Below are positions 7,487 to 14,157 of a stretch of DNA of 25,978 bases, one piece after another (positions within the stretch are counted from its first letter, which is position 1; every line of letters starts with the position of its first letter). Position numbers and translations under genes: made by a program. The DNA is from CAVQGF01 sp045807945 (GTDB lineage Bacteria; Acidobacteriota; Terriglobia; Terriglobales; Acidobacteriaceae), in NCBI GenBank assembly GCA_045807945.1, contig JBJMGI010000130.1, positions 1 to 25,978 of the forward strand. The letters are read 5' to 3'. The notes below the pieces were generated by a model. The model worked only from the letters and a program-made list of their open reading frames with translations. It was not told the origin of the DNA and did no database searches.

Positions 7487-7993
7487 TTAATCAATGGCGT
7501 TGAAACCGTGATACATGCGGAACAATGCCCACGCGTGAAAAGCGGCGCTCAGAATGATGCCGCCCAGCACGCACAAGCCTGCGTCCAGCGCATACAAGGT
7601 CATGCCCACAAGAAAAGCCCATTTTTGGCCCTGTCCGCCGAAGTAGCCGAAGACGGCGAAGACGCCCGCGATCACAACCGTCACTACCAGCGCCGCGACG
7701 GAACCAGTTCCTCCGCCATGAGCGCCAATCGCGTCGGTGAACTGGGTGATTCCAAGGCCGAAGATGAAGCGCGTGCCGTTCCCGGACATCGCGATCAACG
7801 TGTTGATCACGGAAAGAGCACCGATCCAATAGAACCAGCTAGCTCCACCGCGCACCGCGGGTGAGACTTGTCCTGGCGATGCCGCCGGCTTCGCAGGTGC
7901 AGGCTTTGCCGCCTGAGCGCCGTTGTAGATCGTTTGGTCCGGCTGGCCCTGATACACCGTCTCTTTTTTGGGAGCTTGCCCGAAATCAGCCAT
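7487..7993 (-). CDS. Four-helix membrane protein of unknown function (168 aa)
   Basis: The start is placed at the ATG at 7993 (MADFGQAPKK), with GAAAGG a few bases upstream. An upstream extension of the frame lacks a ribosome-binding site. Residues 1-48 are soluble and rich in Gln, Pro and Ala. From about residue 51 there are roughly four hydrophobic segments (near 52-70, 74-90, 98-117 and 127-155), with a Gly-rich turn AHGGGTGS. There is no cleavable signal. The protein ends in a short polar tail (RMYHGFNAID). The gene is divergent from the S41 peptidase, with 134 bases between starts that could hold both promoters. I cannot name a family. Confidence 0.7.
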   Translation of the reverse strand: MADFGQAPKKETVYQGQPDQTIYNGAQAAKPAPAKPAASPGQVSPAVRGGASWFYWIGALSVINTLIAMSGNGTRFIFGLGITQFTDAIGAHGGGTGSVAALVVTVVIAGVFAVFGYFGGQGQKWAFLVGMTLYALDAGLCVLGGIILSAAFHAWALFRMYHGFNAID

Positions 7994-8127
7994 ATGGCCC
8001 TTTCTCTTCCGGATTTCAGCGCATTTTATGACGGGTACATCCTTTACAAAATTACTTTCGTACATGGGAACCGTCGAAGTCACGGGCACGTACTAAAGGT
8101 TCAGGATCGCCAAGGAGGAATGAACGA

Positions 8128-9588
8128 ATGAAGGGCCGACCGCTTCTGCTGGTTATTGCGACGCTTTTGTTTTCCGCAACTTTGCGAGCACAAATCAGCG
8201 CGCCGCCACCTTCGATCGCGGACCTATATCTTTCTCCCACAGAAACCCACGGCGGCAAATGGTGCTTCAATCCGAAGAGCAGCAGACTCAAGATCTTGAC
8301 TGCGGCTCTTGCACAGACGAGTGATCCGGTTGACGCTGCCGCGCTCGCGGCCGACCTGGCGGATTTGCGCGAGTTCCTTCGCACACAATATCCGGGCTAC
8401 AGCGAACTTGCTCAAGCGCCCGGGTTCGATGTGGACGACTACTTTCGTCATTGGCAGGAATCACTTGCGGGAAAGAAGCAGGTGCCATTTGCGGATGCTG
8501 TGGTTCAACCCTTGCAGAAGTTGCGGGACGTCGTGATCGACCAACATCTGCAGACTGAATTCCCGGAAGCGAAGCTCAAAAATGGAACATTGCTCGACAC
8601 GCACGAGTTCCAGGCGTCCTTCGATGGAGCCGCCCCCGACGTGAGAAAGTGCAGCGTGAGCGGTGCGAAGCGGGTCTATGAGTCGACGTTGCGCGTATCG
8701 CAACAGATCTCACAAAGTTCGAAGAAGGGTGTTGTAACCGTATCGGCGGTGGCGGATAGTCCGGTGAAATTGAAATGCGAAGACCGCGAGTTCACGCTCA
8801 CGGAGCGGCCGGCAACGCCCATGCCCAAAGAAGCTGACCCGACCTTCTATACATGGTCAACGGTGGGCGACACGGCCGTGATCCGAATTAAAAGGCTTTT
8901 CGGCACGACCAAGGACCTGGAAAATCTCGCTCATATTCCGCAGGACTACCCCCAACATTCAAAGTTCAAGCGCATCATCTTCGACCTGCGTGGCAACGGA
9001 GGTGGCGACGACAGCTACGTTTACGACTGGATCTCCAAAGCTAAGAGCGGAACCTGGTGGTCCGGTGCAGAGACCAAGCTGATCGGAGACCTTTGGCCGT
9101 GCGAAGAGTGGAACATCGCCGTGTATCGCCTGGTGCGCGACGGAACTATCGGCAGCCCGGCGGCAAACGCCGAATTGCAAAAGATCAAGGCGAAGTGGCC
9201 CGAGCGTCTTCCCGACCTGCGCGAACAGTTCAATGACGGACTGGTCGAAGACAAATCGGAACACCCGTATCAAGGGCACATCTATGTGCTGATCGACCGG
9301 CGCTCGGCATCATCGGGCGAAAGCTCGGCCTTCGTGCTGCGACAAGCGTTAAGCGCGACCGTCCTGGGCGAGCGCAGCGCGGGATATCTGACCTTCGGCA
9401 ACCAGCGGCCGATCATTCTGCCGCGCAGCGGGGTGCGCTTCATGGTGCCGACCAAGAGAAATTGGTTCGACACTCCGATGGAGACGGTTGGAGTGCCCGT
9501 TGACTATTACCTTCAGGACACGGCGATGTCCATTTCGGAGATACTGCCGATCCTCGACAAACTAGAGAGTGCCCAAGCCAAGAAGTGA
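8128..9588 (+). CDS. Secreted S41-family (C-terminal-processing/tricorn-like) peptidase
   Basis: A 486-residue exported protein. AAGGAGG lies nine bases before the ATG, and residues 1-22 are a signal peptide ending in RAQ. The C-terminal half is the S41 catalytic fold: IIFDLRGNGGGDDS with Asp286, then HIYVLIDRRSASSGESSAF and LGERSAGY. Aligned with E. coli Tsp, the nucleophile is probably Ser395, three residues before Glu398. The position of the Tsp catalytic lysine is occupied by Tyr420. This favours the tricorn/IRBP-like subgroup, which uses a His/Glu-supported Ser, or an altered enzyme. No PDZ domain is obvious in the N-terminal half. It probably acts on peptides in the periplasm. The DUF962 gene starts 15 bases after its stop, suggesting co-transcription. 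Confidence 0.87.
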   Translation: MKGRPLLLVIATLLFSATLRAQISAPPPSIADLYLSPTETHGGKWCFNPKSSRLKILTAALAQTSDPVDAAALAADLADLREFLRTQYPGYSELAQAPGFDVDDYFRHWQESLAGKKQVPFADAVVQPLQKLRDVVIDQHLQTEFPEAKLKNGTLLDTHEFQASFDGAAPDVRKCSVSGAKRVYESTLRVSQQISQSSKKGVVTVSAVADSPVKLKCEDREFTLTERPATPMPKEADPTFYTWSTVGDTAVIRIKRLFGTTKDLENLAHIPQDYPQHSKFKRIIFDLRGNGGGDDSYVYDWISKAKSGTWWSGAETKLIGDLWPCEEWNIAVYRLVRDGTIGSPAANAELQKIKAKWPERLPDLREQFNDGLVEDKSEHPYQGHIYVLIDRRSASSGESSAFVLRQALSATVLGERSAGYLTFGNQRPIILPRSGVRFMVPTKRNWFDTPMETVGVPVDYYLQDTAMSISEILPILDKLESAQAKK

Positions 9589-9603
9589 GATAATCCCCCA
9601 GCC

Positions 9604-9906
9604 ATGCTGGGTAATCGCACGAACGAGCAGTGGATCGCGCAGTATTCCTCGAGCCACCAGAACCCGGTGAACCGGGTCTGCCACTCCTTCGGCATCCCTA
9701 TGATTGCGCTGTCGCTGGTGCTATTCGTCGTCACTATCTTCATTCATTCGCTTTGGCCGGTGCCGGTCGCGCTGTTTGCGGTCGGATGGATTCTCCAGTT
9801 CATTGGCCATTACTTTGAAGGCAAGCCGCCCGAATTCTTCAGCGACTACCGCTTCCTCTTCGTTGGCCTGCGCTGGTGGGTGGCGAAGATGAAGGGCAAA
9901 GCGTAG
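9604..9906 (+). CDS. DUF962 / Mpo1-like membrane protein
   Basis: A 100-residue protein matching the DUF962 (yeast YGL010W/Mpo1) family in length and motif order: QYSSSHQNPVNRVCHSFGIPM near the N-terminus, two hydrophobic segments (about 32-50 and 52-68), and FIGHYFEGKPPEFF near 66-79. In yeast, Mpo1 is an iron-dependent dioxygenase acting on 2-hydroxy fatty acids in lipid breakdown. The His residues of the SSSH, CHSFG and GHYFEG blocks are retained, so a similar reaction is possible but not shown. The start is chosen by family alignment. No ribosome-binding site is visible, which fits translational coupling to the S41 gene just upstream. Confidence 0.88.
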   Translation: MLGNRTNEQWIAQYSSSHQNPVNRVCHSFGIPMIALSLVLFVVTIFIHSLWPVPVALFAVGWILQFIGHYFEGKPPEFFSDYRFLFVGLRWWVAKMKGKA

Positions 9907-9917
9907 CCACGCTCTTT

Positions 9918-9959
9918 TCCTGCCTCCTGCCTTCTGCGTCCTAGCTCCTGCTTCCTGAA
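9918..9959. repeat. Six-copy heptanucleotide tandem repeat (consensus TCCTGCY)
   Basis: Forty-two bases between the DUF962 stop and the TTG start of the metallopeptidase consist of six in-phase seven-base units. The first two units are identical (TCCTGCC), and the other four differ from the consensus at one or two positions. The plus strand is pyrimidine-rich. This resembles short tandem heptamer repeats known from other bacterial genomes. Confidence 0.75.
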
Positions 9960-9992
9960 CATTCGTGCTACGCTCTCGGCGAGAGTTCCCCA

Positions 9993-11006
9993 TTGCAAGG
10001 ATTCGAGAAAACTCCGCCCGAAGTGCAGGAGATCCTCACTAAGCCCATTCGCGAGCTGGGGCTGAAGCTTGAGGGCTCTCCGCTCGAGCGCTTCGTGCAG
10101 AAGCTCTACAAAGAACTGGAAGCCAAGGGCATTCGCAAGTTTCGTCCGCCTTGTTACCTGAGCGATGAATGGGGGTGCCCCTCCGAAGAGCCGGTCATCG
10201 GCATCCCGTTCTATCTTGCGAATCCGAAACTCCAGCGCCTGGAAAAAGAGATGAACGATCTCGAGGACGCGCGCGAGATCATGATGTACCTGCGGCACGA
10301 AGCCGGTCACGCTTACAACTACGCCTACGAGCTTTATAAGACGACGGAATGGCGCGATTTGTTCGGCCCGTTTCGCCGTCCTTACCGCGATAAGTACAAG
10401 CCGGTGCCGTTCTCGCGGCAGTTCGTCCGCTACATGCCTGGCTGGTACGCGCAGAAGCATCCGGATGAGGATTTTGCCGAGACCTTCGCGGTGTGGCTCA
10501 CGCCGCGTTCCAACTGGCGGCAGAAATATAAAGGATGGGGCGCGCTTGCCAAACTGAAGTACATGGAGCGCACGGCGCGTCGCTTCCGCAATGTGGACCC
10601 GATCCGCGCGCACGGCGATACCGACATCACCGTGGAAGAGATGGATACGACCGTCCACGAGTTCTACGAGAAGATGGCGAACGAGGATCCGGTCCCTGGG
10701 GATCTCGCGCTTGATACTGATCTCGTCGATATCTTCAATGTTTCCAAGAGAAAACGTAAGGGCGTGCGGCCCGCCGCCGACCTGCTGAAAGAGAACCGCA
10801 AGACACTGACCGACAAGGTCGCGTACTGGACGGGAGTGCGGCGTCCGCTGATCAAGAACCTCGTCGAGTCGATCATTGACCGAGTCGGGGCGCTGGGACT
10901 TCTAGCGGAAGTGAAGAATGAAGCGCAGTACATAACCGAGATCACCGCTTACGCAACTGCAATGGCAATGAATTATTTGACGAGAGGAAAGTTTATACAG
11001 CCGTGA
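9993..11006 (+). CDS. HExxH zinc metallopeptidase, Peptidase_Mx-like, cytoplasmic
   Basis: A 337-residue protein starting at TTG 9993, the only start-like codon between the upstream in-frame stop at 9942 and the conserved region. It has no signal peptide. The zinc site is RHEAGHAYNYAYELY with His102, Glu103 and His106, plus HPDEDFAETFAVWL with Glu163 (or Glu159) as the likely third ligand. The latter block resembles the HPwEDwAEtwAHyL motif I recall for putative zinc metallopeptidases of the Mx type, but this protein lacks their zinc ribbon. Residues 245-337 are a basic, helical tail (KRKRKGVRPAADLLKENRK) without a recognised domain. An ATP-grasp gene follows 101 bases downstream on the same strand. 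The substrate is unknown. Confidence 0.8.
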   Translation: MQGFEKTPPEVQEILTKPIRELGLKLEGSPLERFVQKLYKELEAKGIRKFRPPCYLSDEWGCPSEEPVIGIPFYLANPKLQRLEKEMNDLEDAREIMMYLRHEAGHAYNYAYELYKTTEWRDLFGPFRRPYRDKYKPVPFSRQFVRYMPGWYAQKHPDEDFAETFAVWLTPRSNWRQKYKGWGALAKLKYMERTARRFRNVDPIRAHGDTDITVEEMDTTVHEFYEKMANEDPVPGDLALDTDLVDIFNVSKRKRKGVRPAADLLKENRKTLTDKVAYWTGVRRPLIKNLVESIIDRVGALGLLAEVKNEAQYITEITAYATAMAMNYLTRGKFIQP

Positions 11007-11021
11007 CCCCACTCATTTTTC

Positions 11022-11050
11022 GTTTCGCATTTTCCTCGAAACAGAGGAAA
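11022..11050 (+). promoter_or_regulatory. Competing stem-loops between metallopeptidase and ATP-grasp genes
   Basis: TTTCCTC (11031-11037) pairs perfectly with GAGGAAA (11044-11050). GTTTCG (11022-11027) can instead pair with CGAAAC (11037-11042), which overlaps the first stem and its loop. The two folds exclude each other. There is no U-tract, so this is not a standard terminator. A role in message processing or translation control is only a guess. Confidence 0.3.
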
Positions 11051-11107
11051 CTGAGAGACGCGAGCCCAGAGTGACAGGAGCCGAACACGTCATCCGGAAC
11101 CAAACTC

Positions 11108-12172
11108 ATGGATCCCAAACGACTTAAGGTCGCTATTCTTTACGATATTTGGGAAGAAGACCCTCCTGAACCAGAGCCCGAGCCGGAGCCGGAAAAGAAA
11201 ACAAAGGTGCGGAAAAAAGGGCGCAAGAAGAAGAAGGTAGAGAAGCACGACCGCGAAGAGATCTTTGAGGCGCTTGAGAAACTCGGCCACGAGCCTATTT
11301 ATCAAGTCGTTGACGGACGCAAGCAGTCGCTGATATCGCTGGCGCGCTGCGGCGCCGACATCATCTTCAATCTTACCGAGTCCTACGCCGGCGACGACAC
11401 TATGGACATGAACCTTGCAGGATATCTTGACCTGCTCGGCGTACCTTACACCGGTTCCGGTCCGCATGGGCTCTATCTCGCGCAAGACAAAGCCGTATCG
11501 AAGAAGATCATCAAGTTCCACGGGGTACGCACGCCGGATTTCGCTCACGTCTACCGCGGCACGCTCGACCACTCGCATGACATCAAGTTCCCGCTGATCG
11601 TGAAGCCGACTTCGGAAGACGGCTCCATCGGAATCGATGTTGGCTCTGTGGTGGGCAGCGTGAAGGAGTTGATGGAGCGCATCCATTACATCCACGAAGA
11701 GTTTGACTCGCCGGTGCTGATCGAGGAATACATCGAAGGCCGCGAGATCTACGGCGCGGTGCTCGGCAACAACGAAAATGCCGAGGTGCTGCCCATGGTG
11801 GAACTCGATCTTTCGAAGCTTCCGAAGGGGACGCCGCGAATCGCCGGCAGCGAAGTGAAATGGGAGAAAGATACGGAAGCGTACAAGGTCACGAAGTCCG
11901 CGCCTGCCGAGGACCTGGACGAGAAGACAGCGGAGAAGCTGGCCTCAACTGCCATGTCCGCCTTCCGCGCTCTCAAGCTGCGCGACTACGCCCGCATCGA
12001 CATGCGCCTGAACTCGAAGGGCGAGGTGTACGTGATCGAGGCGAACCCCAATCCGTGGCTCTCCAGCAACTCGGAGTTCTACATGGCGGCTAAAAAATCT
12101 GGCCGGTCATATACCGACATGATCGAAACCATCGTAGAACTGGCTCGCCAGCGCGGTCGCGAGAACGCCTAA
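11108..12172 (+). CDS. ATP-grasp enzyme of the D-alanine--D-alanine ligase type with a charged insertion
   Basis: A 354-residue cytoplasmic ligase-like protein. The fold order follows D-Ala-D-Ala ligase: LKVAILYDIW at the start, IIFNLTESYAGDDT (86-98), GVPYTGSGPHGLYLAQDK (111-128), and FPLIVKPTSEDGSIGID with the ATP-contacting Lys166. Next come PVLIEEYIEGREIYGAVLG (202-220) and the metal site RIDMR...VIEANPNP, with Asp298, Glu311 and Asn313. The family joins a carboxylate to an amine using ATP. The acceptor here is unknown, and a cell-wall Ddl role is not assured. Residues 19-48 are an unusual run of Pro/Glu followed by Lys/Arg, inserted where Ddl has the first loop. No strong ribosome-binding site is visible. 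The gene follows the zinc metallopeptidase. Confidence 0.88.
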   Translation: MDPKRLKVAILYDIWEEDPPEPEPEPEPEKKTKVRKKGRKKKKVEKHDREEIFEALEKLGHEPIYQVVDGRKQSLISLARCGADIIFNLTESYAGDDTMDMNLAGYLDLLGVPYTGSGPHGLYLAQDKAVSKKIIKFHGVRTPDFAHVYRGTLDHSHDIKFPLIVKPTSEDGSIGIDVGSVVGSVKELMERIHYIHEEFDSPVLIEEYIEGREIYGAVLGNNENAEVLPMVELDLSKLPKGTPRIAGSEVKWEKDTEAYKVTKSAPAEDLDEKTAEKLASTAMSAFRALKLRDYARIDMRLNSKGEVYVIEANPNPWLSSNSEFYMAAKKSGRSYTDMIETIVELARQRGRENA

Positions 12173-12253
12173 GCTCGTTCCGGGTTCCTGCCCCCTGGCG
12201 TACCCCATAGATCAACCGTTTTTCGTTGCATCCGACGCGACCCTCCGCTAGTC

Positions 12254-12275
12254 TAAGTAAGTAAATACTTACTTA
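12254..12275. promoter_or_regulatory. Palindromic operator upstream of the TetR-family gene
   Basis: TAAGTAAGTA (12254-12263) and TACTTACTTA (12266-12275) are perfect 10-base inverted arms separated by AA. The element ends six bases before the ATG of the TetR gene, where an autoregulatory operator is expected. A weak promoter (TTGCAT 12226-12231, 17 bases, TAGTCT 12249-12254) would place the transcription start inside it. Binding would then block initiation and hide the translation start. Confidence 0.8.
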
Positions 12276-12281
12276 ACGAAC

Positions 12282-12965
12282 ATGCCTGTCGCACGTCAAA
12301 CGCGTAAGCCTGCCTCCGTCAGGAAAGAGCAAATCCTTGTGGCCGCAGGCGAACTGTTCTCGCGCAAGGGTTTTGCAGGCACCACGACCAGGGAGTTGGC
12401 GGCAGCGGCAGGGCTGAATGAGGCACTGCTGTTCCGGCATTTCGGGAATAAGGAAGAGATCTATTGGGCCGTACTCGAGCAGCGCTGCCGGCTGGGCGAG
12501 GGGCGTAAGCGCATGGAGCGCCGCATCGAGGAGAACCAGCCGGATTTCGAACTTTTCGCGGGAATTGCCGAGGACATCCTGGAGCGCCATCGCGAGATGC
12601 CGGAGCTGATGCGATTGTTCCTGTATAGCGCGCTAGAGAGCCATAGTCTCTCAGACCGTATGTTCCGGACCTACTCGGCGCAGTTTTACGAAACGTTGGC
12701 GGGGCACATAGAGAACAGAAAGAGCGAAGGGAAGTTCAGGCCTGATCTCGATTCCATGCTGGCGGCCCGCGGCTTCATTGGAATGGTGTTCTATCACCAC
12801 ATGGTGCAGAACATTTTCGGCGGTAAGCAGTACCAGACATTCGACCCGAAGCGAGTAGCAGAAAGTCTGACTGAGATTTGGCTGCGCGGCATGGTGACCG
12901 ATGAAAAGAAGCCGTCCGGCGCGGCCCAGGAAACATCAAAAGAATTGACCCCCGGAACAGGTTAA
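12282..12965 (+). CDS. TetR/AcrR-family repressor of the downstream RND efflux genes
   Basis: A 227-residue regulator. Residues 14-60 form the TetR helix-turn-helix domain: RKEQILVAAGELFSRKGFAGTTTRELAAAAGLNEALLFRHFGNKEEIYWAVL, with the conserved FxxKGFxxTTxRELAxAAGLxxxxxFRHFxxKEEI pattern. The helical C-terminal part (about 75-205) would bind ligand and form the dimer. A perfect 22-base palindrome lies just upstream and is the likely operator. No ribosome-binding site precedes the ATG, suggesting a leaderless or very short-leader message. The adaptor gene begins 13 bases after the stop, so this gene leads the efflux operon and probably represses all of it until a pump substrate binds. The ligand is unknown. 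Confidence 0.93.
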   Translation: MPVARQTRKPASVRKEQILVAAGELFSRKGFAGTTTRELAAAAGLNEALLFRHFGNKEEIYWAVLEQRCRLGEGRKRMERRIEENQPDFELFAGIAEDILERHREMPELMRLFLYSALESHSLSDRMFRTYSAQFYETLAGHIENRKSEGKFRPDLDSMLAARGFIGMVFYHHMVQNIFGGKQYQTFDPKRVAESLTEIWLRGMVTDEKKPSGAAQETSKELTPGTG

Positions 12966-12978
12966 GGAAAAGCAGAAC

Positions 12979-14157
12979 GTGAAGAATCCTCACAAGCAAA
13001 ATTGGCTGGCAGCGATTTCGCTGCTTTTGGCAGCGATGGTGGTGTTCGTCGTCGGTTGTGGACAGAACAACGGCGCGCAGGCAGCGTCAGGACCGCCTCC
13101 TGCTCCCGTGGTGGCGGCCAAGGTCGAGCAGCGGGATATCCCCGTTCAGCTTAACTCGATCGGGAACGTGGAATCGTTCCAGACGGTGCAGATCCGCTCG
13201 CAGGTGAACGGACAGATCGTCGGTGTGCACTTCAAAGAGGGTCAGGACGTAACCAAAGGTCAACTGCTCTTTACTCTCGACAAGCGTCCGTTCCAAGCCG
13301 CACTCGATCAGGCGATCGGAAACCTTAAGCGTGACCAAGCGCAGGCGGCCAACGCCGAAGTGCAAGCGAGACGCTATGCCGAATTACAGCAGCAAGGAGT
13401 CGTTGCGCGCGAGCAGGCCGATCAGGTCATAGCGCAGGCAAAGTCGAATGCCTCTGTGGTTGCTGCTGACGAAGCTGCGGTTGAGGCCGCGCGCGTGCAA
13501 CTGCAGTACACCGAGATCCGCTCGCCTATTGATGGCCGCGCCGGAGCACTGCAGATCAATCTCGGCAATCTTGTGAAGGCGAACGACACGCCCTTCCTGG
13601 TACAGCTGAACCAGATCACGCCTATCTACGTCACGTTCACCGTGCCTGAAGCCTCGCTTGCGCAGGTCCGGAAATATGTAAGCAATGACGTTAAGGTCAT
13701 AGCGTATTCCAAAGGCCAACGGGCGGATGGCGCCGAAGGCAAACTGACATTCATCGACAACGGTGTGGATCCGACCACCGGAACCGTGAAGCTGAAAGGC
13801 ACTTTCACCAACAAAGACCGAAGATTGTGGCCCGGTGAGTTCGTCGATGTGAGTATGAATCTGTCGATGCAGAAGAACGCCATCATCGTGCCAACCAAAG
13901 CGGTGCAGACCGGCCAGCAAGGCGACTACGTCTATGTGATCAAACAGGACAATACTGCTGAGGCGCGCCCGGTGACTATTTCGGGTACATATCAGAGCGT
14001 CACGTTGATCGCTAAGGGAGTGAATGCAGGCGAGACGGTAGTCGTCGACGGACAAATGCGAGTGATCCCGAACGGCAAGGTAGCGGTGCAGAGCACTGTT
14101 CCGACGAGCGTGACCAGCAACGCAGAAGTACCTCCACCAGCAGGTAGTGGGCTATGA
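12979..14157 (+). CDS. RND efflux periplasmic adaptor lipoprotein (MdtA/AcrA-like)
   Basis: A 392-residue membrane-fusion protein starting at GTG 12979, with AAGGAAAAG in the gap after the TetR gene. Residues 1-27 are a lipoprotein signal ending in VVGC, so Cys27 would be acylated. The lipoyl halves are IRSQVNGQIVGVHFKEGQDVTKGQLLFTLD (about 72-101) and YTEIRSPIDGRAGALQINLGNLV (about 177-200), flanking a coiled-coil hairpin (about 104-170). Beta-barrel and membrane-proximal domains follow (GVDPTTGTVKLKGTF, LWPGEFVDVSM, VPTKAVQTGQQGDYVYVI). It should link the inner-membrane pump to an outer-membrane channel. Its stop overlaps the pump's start (ATGA at 14154), indicating translational coupling. 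Confidence 0.95.
   Translation: MKNPHKQNWLAAISLLLAAMVVFVVGCGQNNGAQAASGPPPAPVVAAKVEQRDIPVQLNSIGNVESFQTVQIRSQVNGQIVGVHFKEGQDVTKGQLLFTLDKRPFQAALDQAIGNLKRDQAQAANAEVQARRYAELQQQGVVAREQADQVIAQAKSNASVVAADEAAVEAARVQLQYTEIRSPIDGRAGALQINLGNLVKANDTPFLVQLNQITPIYVTFTVPEASLAQVRKYVSNDVKVIAYSKGQRADGAEGKLTFIDNGVDPTTGTVKLKGTFTNKDRRLWPGEFVDVSMNLSMQKNAIIVPTKAVQTGQQGDYVYVIKQDNTAEARPVTISGTYQSVTLIAKGVNAGETVVVDGQMRVIPNGKVAVQSTVPTSVTSNAEVPPPAGSGL

Noticed and set aside
8120..8131. Three-codon minigene (ATG AAC GAA TGA) overlapping the S41 start
   Set aside because: The ribosome-binding site is only one or two bases from its ATG and is well placed for the S41 ATG, so the overlap is probably incidental.
9918..9959. Heptamer array considered as a CRISPR
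   Set aside because: The units are seven bases with no spacers and there are no cas genes; it is a simple tandem repeat.
12180..12196. Possible further copy of the TCCTGC heptamer after the ATP-grasp gene
   Set aside because: Only one full unit matches and the next seven bases do not keep the consensus.
13384..14055. 223-codon minus-strand frame inside the RND adaptor gene
   Set aside because: It is a shadow of an adaptor gene with all expected domains.
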